Part shown: in pieces, positions 44,335 through 51,555 of the stretch | Numbering within the stretch: the first letter of the stretch is position 1 | Layout: the number at the start of each line of letters is the position of its first letter | Assembly (NCBI GenBank): GCA_002839825.1 | Contig: PGYU01000019.1 | Span: 1-51,555, forward strand | Source: Ignavibacteriae bacterium HGW-Ignavibacteriae-1 | Lineage (GTDB): Bacteria > Bacteroidota > Ignavibacteria > Kapaibacteriales > UBA2268 | DNA: 51,555 nt | Direction: 5' to 3' | Translations under genes and position numbers: made by a program | The notes under the pieces: model-generated | What the model saw: the letters and a program-made list of their open reading frames with translations, nothing else | What the model was told of the DNA's origin: nothing | Databases searched by the model: none

Positions 44335-45057
44335 ATGAATCAAATTTATATTGTACTTATCGCAGCCTTATTAACCTTGGGACTATTCTCTTGCGAAGAT
44401 TCTCTCGGGGTCAACGGTACTGATTACATCAAGGAAATGGTATCCGGCGATACAATCAGTATTGATACAACTATGATTAATTTCAAAAAAGTAGTTATTC
44501 GCGAAATCGTGAATAAACGTGATACGCTTTATGATACTTCTTATGTAAAGCAACCTATAGTTACATCCAATAAAAGTTACTTGCAAATATTCCAACGTCA
44601 CGGACAAGGTGGCGATATGCGTGAATTGAATTCGGAGTTTGATGAATTCAGTTACAATTCAACATTGGATTATAATTACTTGACTCCAAAATTAGATTTG
44701 ATTATGTCAGTTACTACTAATCACGAAATGCAAGCAGTTAAAAACAAGGGGTTCCCCGGAGTTATCAGATATGGATACATCAAAATACCCGAAATGTTTA
44801 TTATTAGCGACCATCCGATACCGTTGGCTGAACTAAAAAAAATGGGTGGAAACTTCAAACTTACTTTTACAACAACCGATTTAGTCAATTATAATTACGA
44901 AGCAAACCAAATTAACGGTATGTTTGGCGTAAGTAAACGTATAGTCGAAGAAGGCGAAATTAAGAGTGTAACCTTATATTTCCAAGGTGAAGTTTTCGAT
45001 TTAAACAATCCGGCAAAAAGATTTGCCTTCGCTTTCCACCTCAGACTTGATTTCTAA
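44335..45057 (+). CDS. Lipoprotein of sigma/anti-sigma locus 2
   Basis: 240 residues from ATG 44335 (AAGGA upstream; the in-frame start at 44257 lies inside the previous gene). Lipobox GLFSC (Cys20). The mature part has no recognised domain: a Thr/Ile-rich region (DTISIDTTMINFKKVVIREI) then a beta-rich domain (about 80-240; SYLQIFQRHGQGGDMRELNS, LKKMGGNFKLTFTTTDLVNY, FAFAFHLRLDF). It starts 13 bp after the barrel gene, at the same place as the Ig-like lipoprotein of locus 1, although the two lipoproteins are not clearly homologous. Confidence 0.75.
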   Translation: MNQIYIVLIAALLTLGLFSCEDSLGVNGTDYIKEMVSGDTISIDTTMINFKKVVIREIVNKRDTLYDTSYVKQPIVTSNKSYLQIFQRHGQGGDMRELNSEFDEFSYNSTLDYNYLTPKLDLIMSVTTNHEMQAVKNKGFPGVIRYGYIKIPEMFIISDHPIPLAELKKMGGNFKLTFTTTDLVNYNYEANQINGMFGVSKRIVEEGEIKSVTLYFQGEVFDLNNPAKRFAFAFHLRLDF

Positions 45058-45067
45058 ACTCGCGCAA

Positions 45068-47326
45068 TTAGTTTTTTCGGACTACTGCAATTTTCTGGAC
45101 AGAAGTTTCTTTAGTTGTTAGCGAAGTCGCTACGACTAAAAATATACCACTATTGACTAAATTGCCTTTCTCATCTTTGCCGTCCCATACAGTCTTTTTG
45201 CTTCCGGTGACAATTCGCCTTACGAATAAACCATCGGAAGTTAGGATTTTAAGCTCCGAATATTCTACAAGTCCGTCAATAACCAATTCAGCGTCAACGC
45301 TTGGGTCAAATGGCTGCGGATAGCAAGCGATTTCGTAATTTTGAGCCGGAGTGACTGATAGAGTGCTCGCTTCGTAAACTCCAAATCTTGTGCTGAAGAA
45401 CATTTTACCAAATTTGCCATCATAGCCCAATGCAAAAACTTCATTAGTTGGCAAAGGAGAATTTGCGGAGCTAATGTATGCTATTACTTCCGCACCGTCG
45501 GAATCTACCACCCATACACCATCACTTGTTGCTATCCATTTATTATTCTGGGCATCAACTACTATATCGTTCACATAAATCTCGCCTAATAATCTGGATA
45601 GTGACCTGACAATCAGATTGCTTCTGTTAGTCAGTACCGCAGAAGGGTTGACAATGACTGAAACACCTTTGGCAGTTCCAACCCAGATTGTTCCCAATTT
45701 ATCAACTGTTATCGAATTATGTATATTCTCCAACAAATTCGGTATTTGCGACGAAGTCAACATCTCACTTACGTCATCAGTCAAATCATCAGGAGTGCCG
45801 TTCTCATTATAATACATCAATCCCAAACCATGAACAGGAGCGCCACCAACCCACTTAGTACCGTAAAAATCTATTCCAAGAGTCATGAATTGTCTTGAGT
45901 TAGGGCTTTGTTTGTTGACGAAGCCGTAAGAATTACCCTCGGGAGATATAGCTACTAATGATGGACCCGGAGAAACAAGACCTAAGCAAGCCATCCAAAC
46001 CCATCCGTTTTTGTCAACTTCTGAGTCTCCAACAACTATAAAATCAGGTGCATCAGCTAAACCGATAAGCTTGGAATTACTCCTGTCGTAAAGAGTACCA
46101 TTGTTTATTGTTTCATTTTTATCGAAAATATAAATGCCTGCCCCATAGTTGCCGGCATACACTTTGCCATTTTTTGCAGTAATTTTGTGATATTCATTAG
46201 TTTTTAATACCGGATAAACAGGAGATGTATAGTTATTCCAATTTTCACCATCGTAGCTGGCGAATCCTCTCGAAGCACCACCTGAAGTAGTTGCTAACCA
46301 TAAAGCACCATCTTCATCAACGCTCAAACTTTTGAAACTATTGGTTATTGGGCTGTTAGGCATATAATGAATTAAAGTATCATTTTGGAAAATTCCAATC
46401 CCGGCATCGCGATAATATAAAACAAAATAAGCTTCTTCTGAAATATTTTTAACAATTTCAAATCCTCGAATTAGCGCCGGATGATCAATGTTTATAATAT
46501 TAGCACCAATCTGAATATTAAATTGATTCGTAAAAACAAAATTATTATCTAATTCGTTGATACTTGTCAGTTCATCAGGTGAATCAATAAACTCTACAAA
46601 GGAATCAGCTTGGAACTTCTTCACAGCTTTTTCCGACATTGCATAGACAGTATTATTAACAGAGGTTAAACTTAGAATCTTCTTATCATAAAGTCCATCT
46701 TGTTGATCATAATTAGTCCATACAGCAGGATTTGCTAATTGAGCATCAAGTTGAGCTTTTGCTACGCCCACATCAGTAGCGAGCCAAATTGTATTATCTT
46801 CGATTAAAATCTTATTCGTAGGAGTTTGGTTGGGAAATTCACCATATCGCTTAATTGTCTCGAGAAAGACATTGTTATTCAGGTCGAAAACAGCAAGTCC
46901 GAATCCACCTGCAATATAAGCTTTATCGCCCAGAAATTGAATATCATAGATTATTGAGTTAGAAAATTGTTGGTTATATATATCGGTGATATGAATCCAT
47001 TTTTCATCGGGAGTGAATATTTCTATGTAGCCGTCAAATGTTCCGAGCATGACAATTTCACGCTCTTTGTGGGCTTTGATGATGGTAATTTGACTACTTA
47101 GGAAAGCGTTGATATTATCAAATTTTTGATACGAGCCGGTTTTCTTGTCATATACAAATGCTCCGCCCGATGACCCTGCCCAAATTCTTTCTTTATGGTC
47201 AACTGCGACTGTAATGACATCCAACAGCGAAGTATGAGCTTTCCAGTTATCTATCCGGAAATCCACCGAAAAGGCAGTTGTGAAAGTTAGAACGAAACAA
47301 GCTGTGATTATAAAGAATAACTTCAT
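45068..47326 (-). CDS. PorZ-like beta-propeller protein with T9SS sorting domain
   Basis: 752 residues with signal peptide (cut near TAFSVD). N-terminal propellers start WKAHTSLLDVITVAVDHKER and IWAGSSGGAFVYDKKTGSYQ, continue AYIAGGFGLAVFDLNNNVF and many 'G.lWlat..G.s' blades (ALWLATTSGGASRG, KWIATSDGVWVVD). The C-terminus is a T9SS/FlgD-type domain (about 665-752; CYPQPFDPSVDAELVIDGL, ILTSDGLFVRRI, WDGKDEKGNLVNSGIFLVV). Length, start and order agree with PorZ, a T9SS attachment-complex component. A generic two-component-type propeller protein is the alternative. Convergent with locus 2 (10 bp gap). Confidence 0.75.
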   Translation of the reverse strand: MKLFFIITACFVLTFTTAFSVDFRIDNWKAHTSLLDVITVAVDHKERIWAGSSGGAFVYDKKTGSYQKFDNINAFLSSQITIIKAHKEREIVMLGTFDGYIEIFTPDEKWIHITDIYNQQFSNSIIYDIQFLGDKAYIAGGFGLAVFDLNNNVFLETIKRYGEFPNQTPTNKILIEDNTIWLATDVGVAKAQLDAQLANPAVWTNYDQQDGLYDKKILSLTSVNNTVYAMSEKAVKKFQADSFVEFIDSPDELTSINELDNNFVFTNQFNIQIGANIINIDHPALIRGFEIVKNISEEAYFVLYYRDAGIGIFQNDTLIHYMPNSPITNSFKSLSVDEDGALWLATTSGGASRGFASYDGENWNNYTSPVYPVLKTNEYHKITAKNGKVYAGNYGAGIYIFDKNETINNGTLYDRSNSKLIGLADAPDFIVVGDSEVDKNGWVWMACLGLVSPGPSLVAISPEGNSYGFVNKQSPNSRQFMTLGIDFYGTKWVGGAPVHGLGLMYYNENGTPDDLTDDVSEMLTSSQIPNLLENIHNSITVDKLGTIWVGTAKGVSVIVNPSAVLTNRSNLIVRSLSRLLGEIYVNDIVVDAQNNKWIATSDGVWVVDSDGAEVIAYISSANSPLPTNEVFALGYDGKFGKMFFSTRFGVYEASTLSVTPAQNYEIACYPQPFDPSVDAELVIDGLVEYSELKILTSDGLFVRRIVTGSKKTVWDGKDEKGNLVNSGIFLVVATSLTTKETSVQKIAVVRKN

Positions 47327-47379
47327 CGCTTTACCGCATATAATTTAACAAAAAGGTAACAACTGCGATAGAATCTCCT

Positions 47380-47844
47380 TTACAAGGCGTTAATTAATGA
47401 AATCATTTCGATTGCCGTTACGGCAGATTCGAAACCTTTGTTGCCTTGTTTAGCGCCCGACCTTTCAATCGCTTGTTCAATCGTATCAGTTGTCAAAACT
47501 CCCAAAATACACGGTACACCTGTTTCGAGTGATACACGAGCAATCCCTTTGCTTACTTCGGAAGCAATATAATCAAAATGAGGTGTTGAGCCACGAATTA
47601 CTGCTCCAAGAGCAATTACGGCATCATATTTTTTGGATTCTGCCATTTTTTGGACAATCAGTGGCAACTCAAATGCTCCCGGACAATATGCTATCGTAAT
47701 TTTTGCATCGTCAGCTTGGTTGCGACGTAGCCCGTCTAAAGCTCCATCAAGCAATTTTGATACTACAAACTGATTCCAACGTGACACTACAATGGCAAAG
47801 GATTTGCCTTTTGCATCGAAAATTCCTTCAATTATTTGCGGCAT
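47380..47844 (-). CDS. ribH: 6,7-dimethyl-8-ribityllumazine synthase
   Basis: 154 residues, full length for the family. Substrate-binding motifs: [53 protein letters not shown] (His catalytic) and FGVL-equivalent [19 protein letters not shown]. It condenses 5-amino-6-ribitylaminouracil with 3,4-dihydroxy-2-butanone 4-phosphate in riboflavin synthesis and forms a capsid-like oligomer. Monocistronic here; no other rib gene is nearby and no FMN riboswitch was recognised in the short leader. Confidence 0.96.
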   Translation of the reverse strand: MPQIIEGIFDAKGKSFAIVVSRWNQFVVSKLLDGALDGLRRNQADDAKITIAYCPGAFELPLIVQKMAESKKYDAVIALGAVIRGSTPHFDYIASEVSKGIARVSLETGVPCILGVLTTDTIEQAIERSGAKQGNKGFESAVTAIEMISLINAL

Positions 47845-47872
47845 TAATTTCTCTTATTCTTTATACAATTTT

Positions 47873-47904
47873 CAAATTTAACAATAAATTTCCAATTTTT
47901 ACAA
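47873..47904 (-). promoter_or_regulatory. Possible ribH promoter
   Basis: Minus strand TTG (47902-47904), 21 bp, TAAATTTG (47873-47880). The second box fits TAnnTTTG; spacing is longer than 19. It lies 28 bp before the ATG. Confidence 0.4.
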
Positions 47905-47998
47905 TATTGAATCGTAAATGATTGCTGTGAAGACGTTATTTTAGTAAAATTAATTTGAAATTTATATTTTTTTAAAAATTTATTGGAGTAGTTACCAA

Positions 47999-48730
47999 AT
48001 GTACAAGATTTTTTCAATTACAATCGCTTTGTTTTTATTAGTATCATGCGGTGCTGAAGCACAAAACAAAAAAGAACAAACTAAGCCATTTTCACTCAAA
48101 AATGCTCAAGATTCAATTTCCTATATAATTGGGACACAATGGGGTGGTTCTTTGGCTATGGATTCCGTGAAAGTAAACATTGACGCCCTCAAGCAGGGAA
48201 TTGTAGATGCACTCAACGACACTAAAATTGAAATGGACCAAGCGAAAGTAGATGCAATGATGCAAGCACTCGTAGCTGAAATTAACGTAAGACGCCAACA
48301 AGGCGAAGCTTCTAAACAAGAGGAGACAAATAAAATGGCTAATGTGAATCTTCAAAAAGGAAAAGAATTCCTTGAACAAAACAAAAACAAACCGGGCTTT
48401 AAAGTAACAGCTTCAGGTTTGCAATATAAAGAAATTACTCCGGGAACAGGCAAATCACCTAAAGCAACTGACAAAGTAAAAGTACATTACAAAGGTACCT
48501 TCATCAATGGTGAAGAATTCGACAGCTCTTACAAAAGAGGCGAACCAATCGAGTTCCCACTTTCAGGTGTTATCAAAGGTTGGACTGAAGGTCTGCAACT
48601 TATGAAAACAGGTGGCAAAATGCAATTCGTTATCCCATCAGATTTGGCATATGGCGAAAACGCTCACCCATCAATCGGACCAAATCAAGTTTTGATTTTT
48701 GAAGTTGAATTACTTGATGTTATCGAATAA
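47999..48730 (+). CDS. FKBP-type peptidyl-prolyl isomerase lipoprotein
   Basis: 243 residues with lipobox LLVSC (Cys17). An FkpA/Mip-type N-terminal dimerisation region (about 33-125; SYIIGTQWGGSLAMDSVKVN, ALKQGIVDAL) leads into a C-terminal FKBP domain (about 150-243): KVKVHYKGTFINGEEFDSSY, FPLSGVIKGWTEGLQLMKTG, KMQFVIPSDLAYGENA and VLIFEVELLDV, with the Tyr/Asp/Trp pocket residues present. A periplasmic folding helper anchored in a membrane. Confidence 0.94.
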   Translation: MYKIFSITIALFLLVSCGAEAQNKKEQTKPFSLKNAQDSISYIIGTQWGGSLAMDSVKVNIDALKQGIVDALNDTKIEMDQAKVDAMMQALVAEINVRRQQGEASKQEETNKMANVNLQKGKEFLEQNKNKPGFKVTASGLQYKEITPGTGKSPKATDKVKVHYKGTFINGEEFDSSYKRGEPIEFPLSGVIKGWTEGLQLMKTGGKMQFVIPSDLAYGENAHPSIGPNQVLIFEVELLDVIE

Positions 48731-48738
48731 ACCCGTTT

Positions 48739-48765
48739 TGAGCATTAATTTTGCTCATCGTTTTT
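48739..48765 (+). terminator. Short terminator after the FKBP gene
   Basis: TGAGCA (48739-48744) / TGCTCA (48752-48757), 7-base loop, then TCGTTTTT. The stem is short, so it is only a moderate candidate. Confidence 0.45.
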
Positions 48766-48784
48766 ATTGCATGTGAATTATTGC

Positions 48785-48819
48785 TAATTTTGTGTCGGTT
48801 ATTTTTACAATAACCGACA
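48785..48819 (+). promoter_or_regulatory. TAATTTTG box followed by strong hairpin in the leader of the PLP enzyme
   Basis: TAATTTTG (48785-48792) fits the TAnnTTTG box. Immediately after it a perfect 11-bp stem TGTCGGTTATT (48793-48803) / AATAACCGACA (48809-48819) with loop TTTAC is followed by TTTTTATTT. By form it is a terminator, but it lies 21 bp before the next ATG. It may end FKBP readthrough or act as a leader attenuator. A clear ribosome site (AAGGAG, 48830-48835) follows. Confidence 0.6.
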
Positions 48820-48840
48820 TTTTTATTTCAAGGAGACAAT

Positions 48841-50028
48841 ATGAAAGACATTCGTAATTACAAGCAAGAAACAATTTGCGTTCACGCAGGAACCAAAGAA
48901 AGCCCCGAAGGTTCAGTAGTAACACCGATTTACCAAACATCAACTTTCAAATTTAAAGATGTAAATCACGGAGCTTCGCTCTTCAAAGGCGAATCCGATG
49001 GCTATATCTATACCAGAATGCGCAACCCAACTGTCGAAGCAATGGAAGATGCCGTTGCTGCTCTCGAAATGGGAGCAAAAGCACTTGGATGCGCCAGCGG
49101 AATGGCTGCTATTCACACATTATTTGCTACCGTTCTGAGTAATGGCGACCATGTAATTTGCAGTAAAGCCGTTTACGGACCAACATACAATATCTTACAT
49201 GATTTCTTCACCAGATTTGGAATAGAAACTACATTTGTTGATACCAGCAATTTAGAAGCTGTTCAAAAGGCAGTCCAATCAAACACAAAATTAATTTTTA
49301 TCGAAACTCCGGGCAACCCTTCAGTCGTAATGGCTGATATTGCCGCCATTGCTCTAATCGCCCACAAAGCCGGTGCTAAACTCGCAGTGGACAATACTTT
49401 CATGAGCCCAATTTACCAGAAGCCAATACTTTTCGGAGCCGATTATATAGTTCATAGCATGACAAAATATTTGAACGGACACGCCGATGTTGTCGCAGGA
49501 ATTATAATTTTGAAAGATGAATCCGAATACAAATCTTTCCGCAAATCACTCAATCTTATCGGCGGAGTTATAGACCCATTCAATTCGTTCCTCGTTCATC
49601 GCGGATTAAAAACTCTTTCAATCAGAGTCAAGCAACAAGCCGAAAATGCTATGATAATAGCCGAATACCTCGAAAATCATCCAAAAGTTAAATGGGTCAA
49701 TTTCCCCGGACTCAAATCGCACCCGCAATATGAAATCGGGCTGAAACAAATGACCGGACCCGGCTCGATGATTGCCGCCGAATTGCATGGTGGTATCGAA
49801 GCAGGGATAACAGTTATGAATAATATCGAGCTTTTCCAACTCGCAGTAAGCCTTGGCGGAGTCGAATCACTCATACAGCACCCCGCATCAATGACACATG
49901 CCGGAATGGGCAAAGAATCCCGCGAACAAGCACACATTTATGACGGGCTGATTCGCATTTCAGTCGGGATCGAAGACGTAAACGACCTACTCGCAGCCTT
50001 AGATAAAGCATTAGCGCTGATAGCGTAA
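48841..50028 (+). CDS. Cys/Met metabolism PLP enzyme (methionine gamma-lyase-like)
   Basis: 395 residues, full-length. The fold-type I gamma family is clear: VVTPIYQTSTF, YTRMRNPTVEAMEDAVAALE, CASGMAAIHT, IFIETPGNP, VDNTFMSPIYQKP and the PLP lysine in SMTKYLNGHADVVAG (Lys208). Substrate is less clear: at the position of the methionine gamma-lyase active-site Cys (YGCT) this protein has YGPT, so cystathionine gamma-lyase/synthase or O-acetylhomoserine-type activity is possible. Preceded by AAGGAG at 48830-48835 and a strong leader hairpin. No neighbouring sulfur genes. Confidence 0.9.
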   Translation: MKDIRNYKQETICVHAGTKESPEGSVVTPIYQTSTFKFKDVNHGASLFKGESDGYIYTRMRNPTVEAMEDAVAALEMGAKALGCASGMAAIHTLFATVLSNGDHVICSKAVYGPTYNILHDFFTRFGIETTFVDTSNLEAVQKAVQSNTKLIFIETPGNPSVVMADIAAIALIAHKAGAKLAVDNTFMSPIYQKPILFGADYIVHSMTKYLNGHADVVAGIIILKDESEYKSFRKSLNLIGGVIDPFNSFLVHRGLKTLSIRVKQQAENAMIIAEYLENHPKVKWVNFPGLKSHPQYEIGLKQMTGPGSMIAAELHGGIEAGITVMNNIELFQLAVSLGGVESLIQHPASMTHAGMGKESREQAHIYDGLIRISVGIEDVNDLLAALDKALALIA

Positions 50029-50033
50029 ATAAG

Positions 50034-50241
50034 AAATCCCCCTTAAGCGAGCTTGCGAGCAGGGGGATTTGAATTAGTCCTAAAATATCTTGACAAACAT
50101 AAAACCAATTCACCTCACTCCGACCCTCTCCGAAGGAGAGGGAGAAAACAACCCAAAAATACCCCCAAAGCCGTTCCCCCTCTATCAAGAGGGGGTTAGG
50201 GGGTGTGTTGTCTTTTATAAGTCCTAAAATACGTTGACAAA
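50034..50241. repeat. Compound inverted-repeat element with flanking direct repeats
   Basis: Three stem-loops lie in the 303-bp gap. (1) AAATCCCCCT (50034-50043) / AGGGGGATTT (50061-50070). (2) CCCTCTCC (50124-50131) / GGAGAGGG (50135-50142). (3) CCCCCTCT (50176-50183) / AGAGGGGG (50188-50195), with an outer stem ACCCCC (50161-50166) / GGGGGT (50199-50204). Stem-loops 2 and 3 are bracketed by a 22-bp direct repeat with two mismatches (50076-50097 and 50220-50241, starting AGTCCTAAAATA). Stem-loop 1 may end the PLP enzyme transcript. The G/C-rich stems contrast with the AT-rich surroundings and resemble dispersed MITE-like repeats seen in many bacterial genomes. Confidence 0.75.
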
Positions 50242-50265
50242 AATGGAATTTTTTCCCTAATTTTG
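50234..50265 (+). promoter_or_regulatory. Promoter of the WD40/T9SS gene
   Basis: TTGACA (50234-50239) and TAATTTTG (50258-50265); 21 bp separate TTG from TA. The upstream box lies inside the second copy of the flanking direct repeat. An AGGGAG ribosome site precedes ATG 50332. Confidence 0.5.
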
Positions 50266-50331
50266 AGATAAATTGCATATTCATGTGTCATAGATATATA
50301 TACGGAAACATGCATATCAGGGAGAATTTTT

Positions 50332-51555
50332 ATGAAAAGAGCATTTGTTTTAATCGTTGTTGCAATGCTCTATTGCAACCCTACTCTGGCTCAAGAGCCT
50401 GACGCTGACCCATTGGTGTGGAAGAAGCACATTGGGGGAATTGTACGAGCGGTGACATTCAGCCCGGATGGTGAATTTATTTATGTGGCGGCAACTGGCT
50501 TTAAGCCGATGAAGCTATTGACGGAAACCGGTGATATTGTTATGGAATATGAGGGACTTCTTGTCGAACGAGATGTACAAGTTGAAATATTGGACATATC
50601 AAGAGACGGCAGAAGGTTGTTCGTTGCTGACTCTGGGAATACGCTTTTCGTGTGGGATACACAAACGGGAGCATTACTCCATACCTTAGATGCAGGGTAT
50701 GAGGAATGGAGAGCAAAATGGTATCATTCTATTACTGTTTCGGAGAATTATATAGCTGCTTTAGTAACTTATAGTTTGCAACCTGAAACGACTTTCCCAG
50801 TTGGTGGAGAAATACAAATTTGGGATATCAACACTTATGAGAAAGTCAGAGTATTAGATAAACCTTATTCACTTATAAAAATCAAATTCTCTGATGATGA
50901 CAGATTCTTGGCAATGTTGGTAGGAAAACCAGACCATAATGATGAAACAGGAACTATTTTGTACAACAAAGGCACTTGGGATTTTTATGGGAGATATTGG
51001 GGACATAATGATATGTCAGCTACCAAATATGCTGCGTTCTCTCCCGATGGAACTATGATGGCTACTTGTAGTTGGAGTTATCAAGTGAAAGTTTGGGATA
51101 TTGCAGAAAGAAGACTTATCACTGATATAAAGACTAAATGGTCGTATGTACAATCAGTTATTTTTACAAATGATGAGAATGTATTTTTTGGGAATGATGT
51201 TGGATTTCCTACCGTTAATATTTCAGGTGTCAATTTCTTAAATAAACGTTTAATATTTTATAGTGATAGTTATTCTCCTAGAACAATGGATTATAATAGT
51301 AAAGTAAATAGAATTTGTGCTGATTTTTTAGGATTTTCACATGATGACTTTGGGTATGTAATTTTACTTAATCCAGACGTCTCAACAAGTATTCATGAAC
51401 CTATCAAACAAAGTATCACAGCATCGCCCAATCCTGCAAATAATTCAATAAAAATTAGTTTCGATTTGCCCAAATTAGGGCTTACAAATGTTGAAATCAG
51501 CGATGTTAACTCAAGAATTATTCGCAAACTTCATACGGGTTTTCTCGAATCAGGT
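50332..51555 (+). CDS. WD40-type propeller protein with T9SS tail, truncated at window end
   Basis: 408 codons are visible; no stop before the edge. Signal peptide (MKRAFVLIVVAMLYCNPTLAQ). WD40-like blades: IVRAVTFSPDGEFIYVAA, ILDISRDGRRLFVADSGNTL then FVWDTQTGALLHTLD, EIQIWDINTYEKVRVLD, YAAFSPDGTMMATCSWSYQV then KVWDIAERRLI. The last visible part is the start of a T9SS sorting domain (ITASPNPANNSIKISFDLP, ISDVNSRIIRKL); perhaps 20-35 residues are missing. A secreted surface propeller, probably for binding. The ATG at 50332 follows AGGGAG. Confidence 0.88.
   Translation, partial: MKRAFVLIVVAMLYCNPTLAQEPDADPLVWKKHIGGIVRAVTFSPDGEFIYVAATGFKPMKLLTETGDIVMEYEGLLVERDVQVEILDISRDGRRLFVADSGNTLFVWDTQTGALLHTLDAGYEEWRAKWYHSITVSENYIAALVTYSLQPETTFPVGGEIQIWDINTYEKVRVLDKPYSLIKIKFSDDDRFLAMLVGKPDHNDETGTILYNKGTWDFYGRYWGHNDMSATKYAAFSPDGTMMATCSWSYQVKVWDIAERRLITDIKTKWSYVQSVIFTNDENVFFGNDVGFPTVNISGVNFLNKRLIFYSDSYSPRTMDYNSKVNRICADFLGFSHDDFGYVILLNPDVSTSIHEPIKQSITASPNPANNSIKISFDLPKLGLTNVEISDVNSRIIRKLHTGFLESG

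Noticed and set aside
47845-47998. FMN riboswitch upstream of ribH
   Set aside because: The leader is too short and AT-rich and shows none of the conserved RFN elements.

Overview
The window looks like a chromosomal segment from an AT-rich member of the Bacteroidota/Chlorobi superphylum (Kapabacteria- or Ignavibacteria-like; the exact lineage is inference). Evidence: several secreted proteins end in type IX secretion (T9SS) sorting domains, one gene resembles the T9SS component PorZ, many lipoproteins and outer-membrane barrels are present, and several upstream regions match the Bacteroidota promoter consensus TTTG-N19-TAnnTTTG. No rRNA, tRNA or CRISPR was recognised.

Layout. 1-336: the 5' end of a REP-associated tyrosine transposase (RAYT) cut by the window edge, followed by an 8-copy, ~37-bp array built on the palindrome AACCTTCSGAAGGTT. 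320-3564: YfhO-type membrane protein and a GT2 glycosyltransferase. 3903-5992: VTC-domain polyphosphate polymerase-like protein, DUF4956 membrane protein and DUF2490 protein, all overlapping. 6065-13475: small lipoproteins, an ECF sigma factor, an anti-sigma protein fused to a predicted outer-membrane barrel, and two tandem TPR-histidine kinases. 13523-15262: DUF2141 protein and type II NADH dehydrogenase. 15444-25698: a copper/silver island of nine same-strand genes (CusB, CusC, CusA, heavy-metal-binding protein, T9SS protein, Met/His-rich lipoprotein, Cys-rich Csp-like protein, CxxCH lipoprotein, Cys-rich secreted protein). 25793-26599: a second RAYT surrounded by six copies of a different palindrome, AGACTTCSGAAGTCT. 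26617-36654: M16 peptidase, beta-helix protein, MXAN_6640-type metalloprotease, Asp-box protein and SBBP/T9SS protein. 36739-39054: UmuD-UmuC-SRAP mutagenesis/repair operon. 39216-42203: outer-membrane proteins and RlpA. 42421-45057: a second sigma/anti-sigma-barrel/lipoprotein locus. 45068-51555: PorZ-like protein, lumazine synthase, FKBP isomerase, Cys/Met-metabolism PLP enzyme, a compound inverted-repeat element and a truncated WD40/T9SS protein.

Two themes stand out. First, two RAYT genes each sit with their own palindrome family; the families share the core CTTCSGAAG but differ in the outer stem by compensating changes, as expected for co-diverging RAYT/REP pairs. Second, two paralogous three-gene loci encode an ECF sigma factor, an anti-sigma protein that seems to run from cytoplasm through the inner membrane to an outer-membrane barrel, and a lipoprotein. 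The fusion resembles the dual membrane-spanning anti-sigma (Dma) architecture known from Bacteroides; the lipoprotein partner is the less familiar part.
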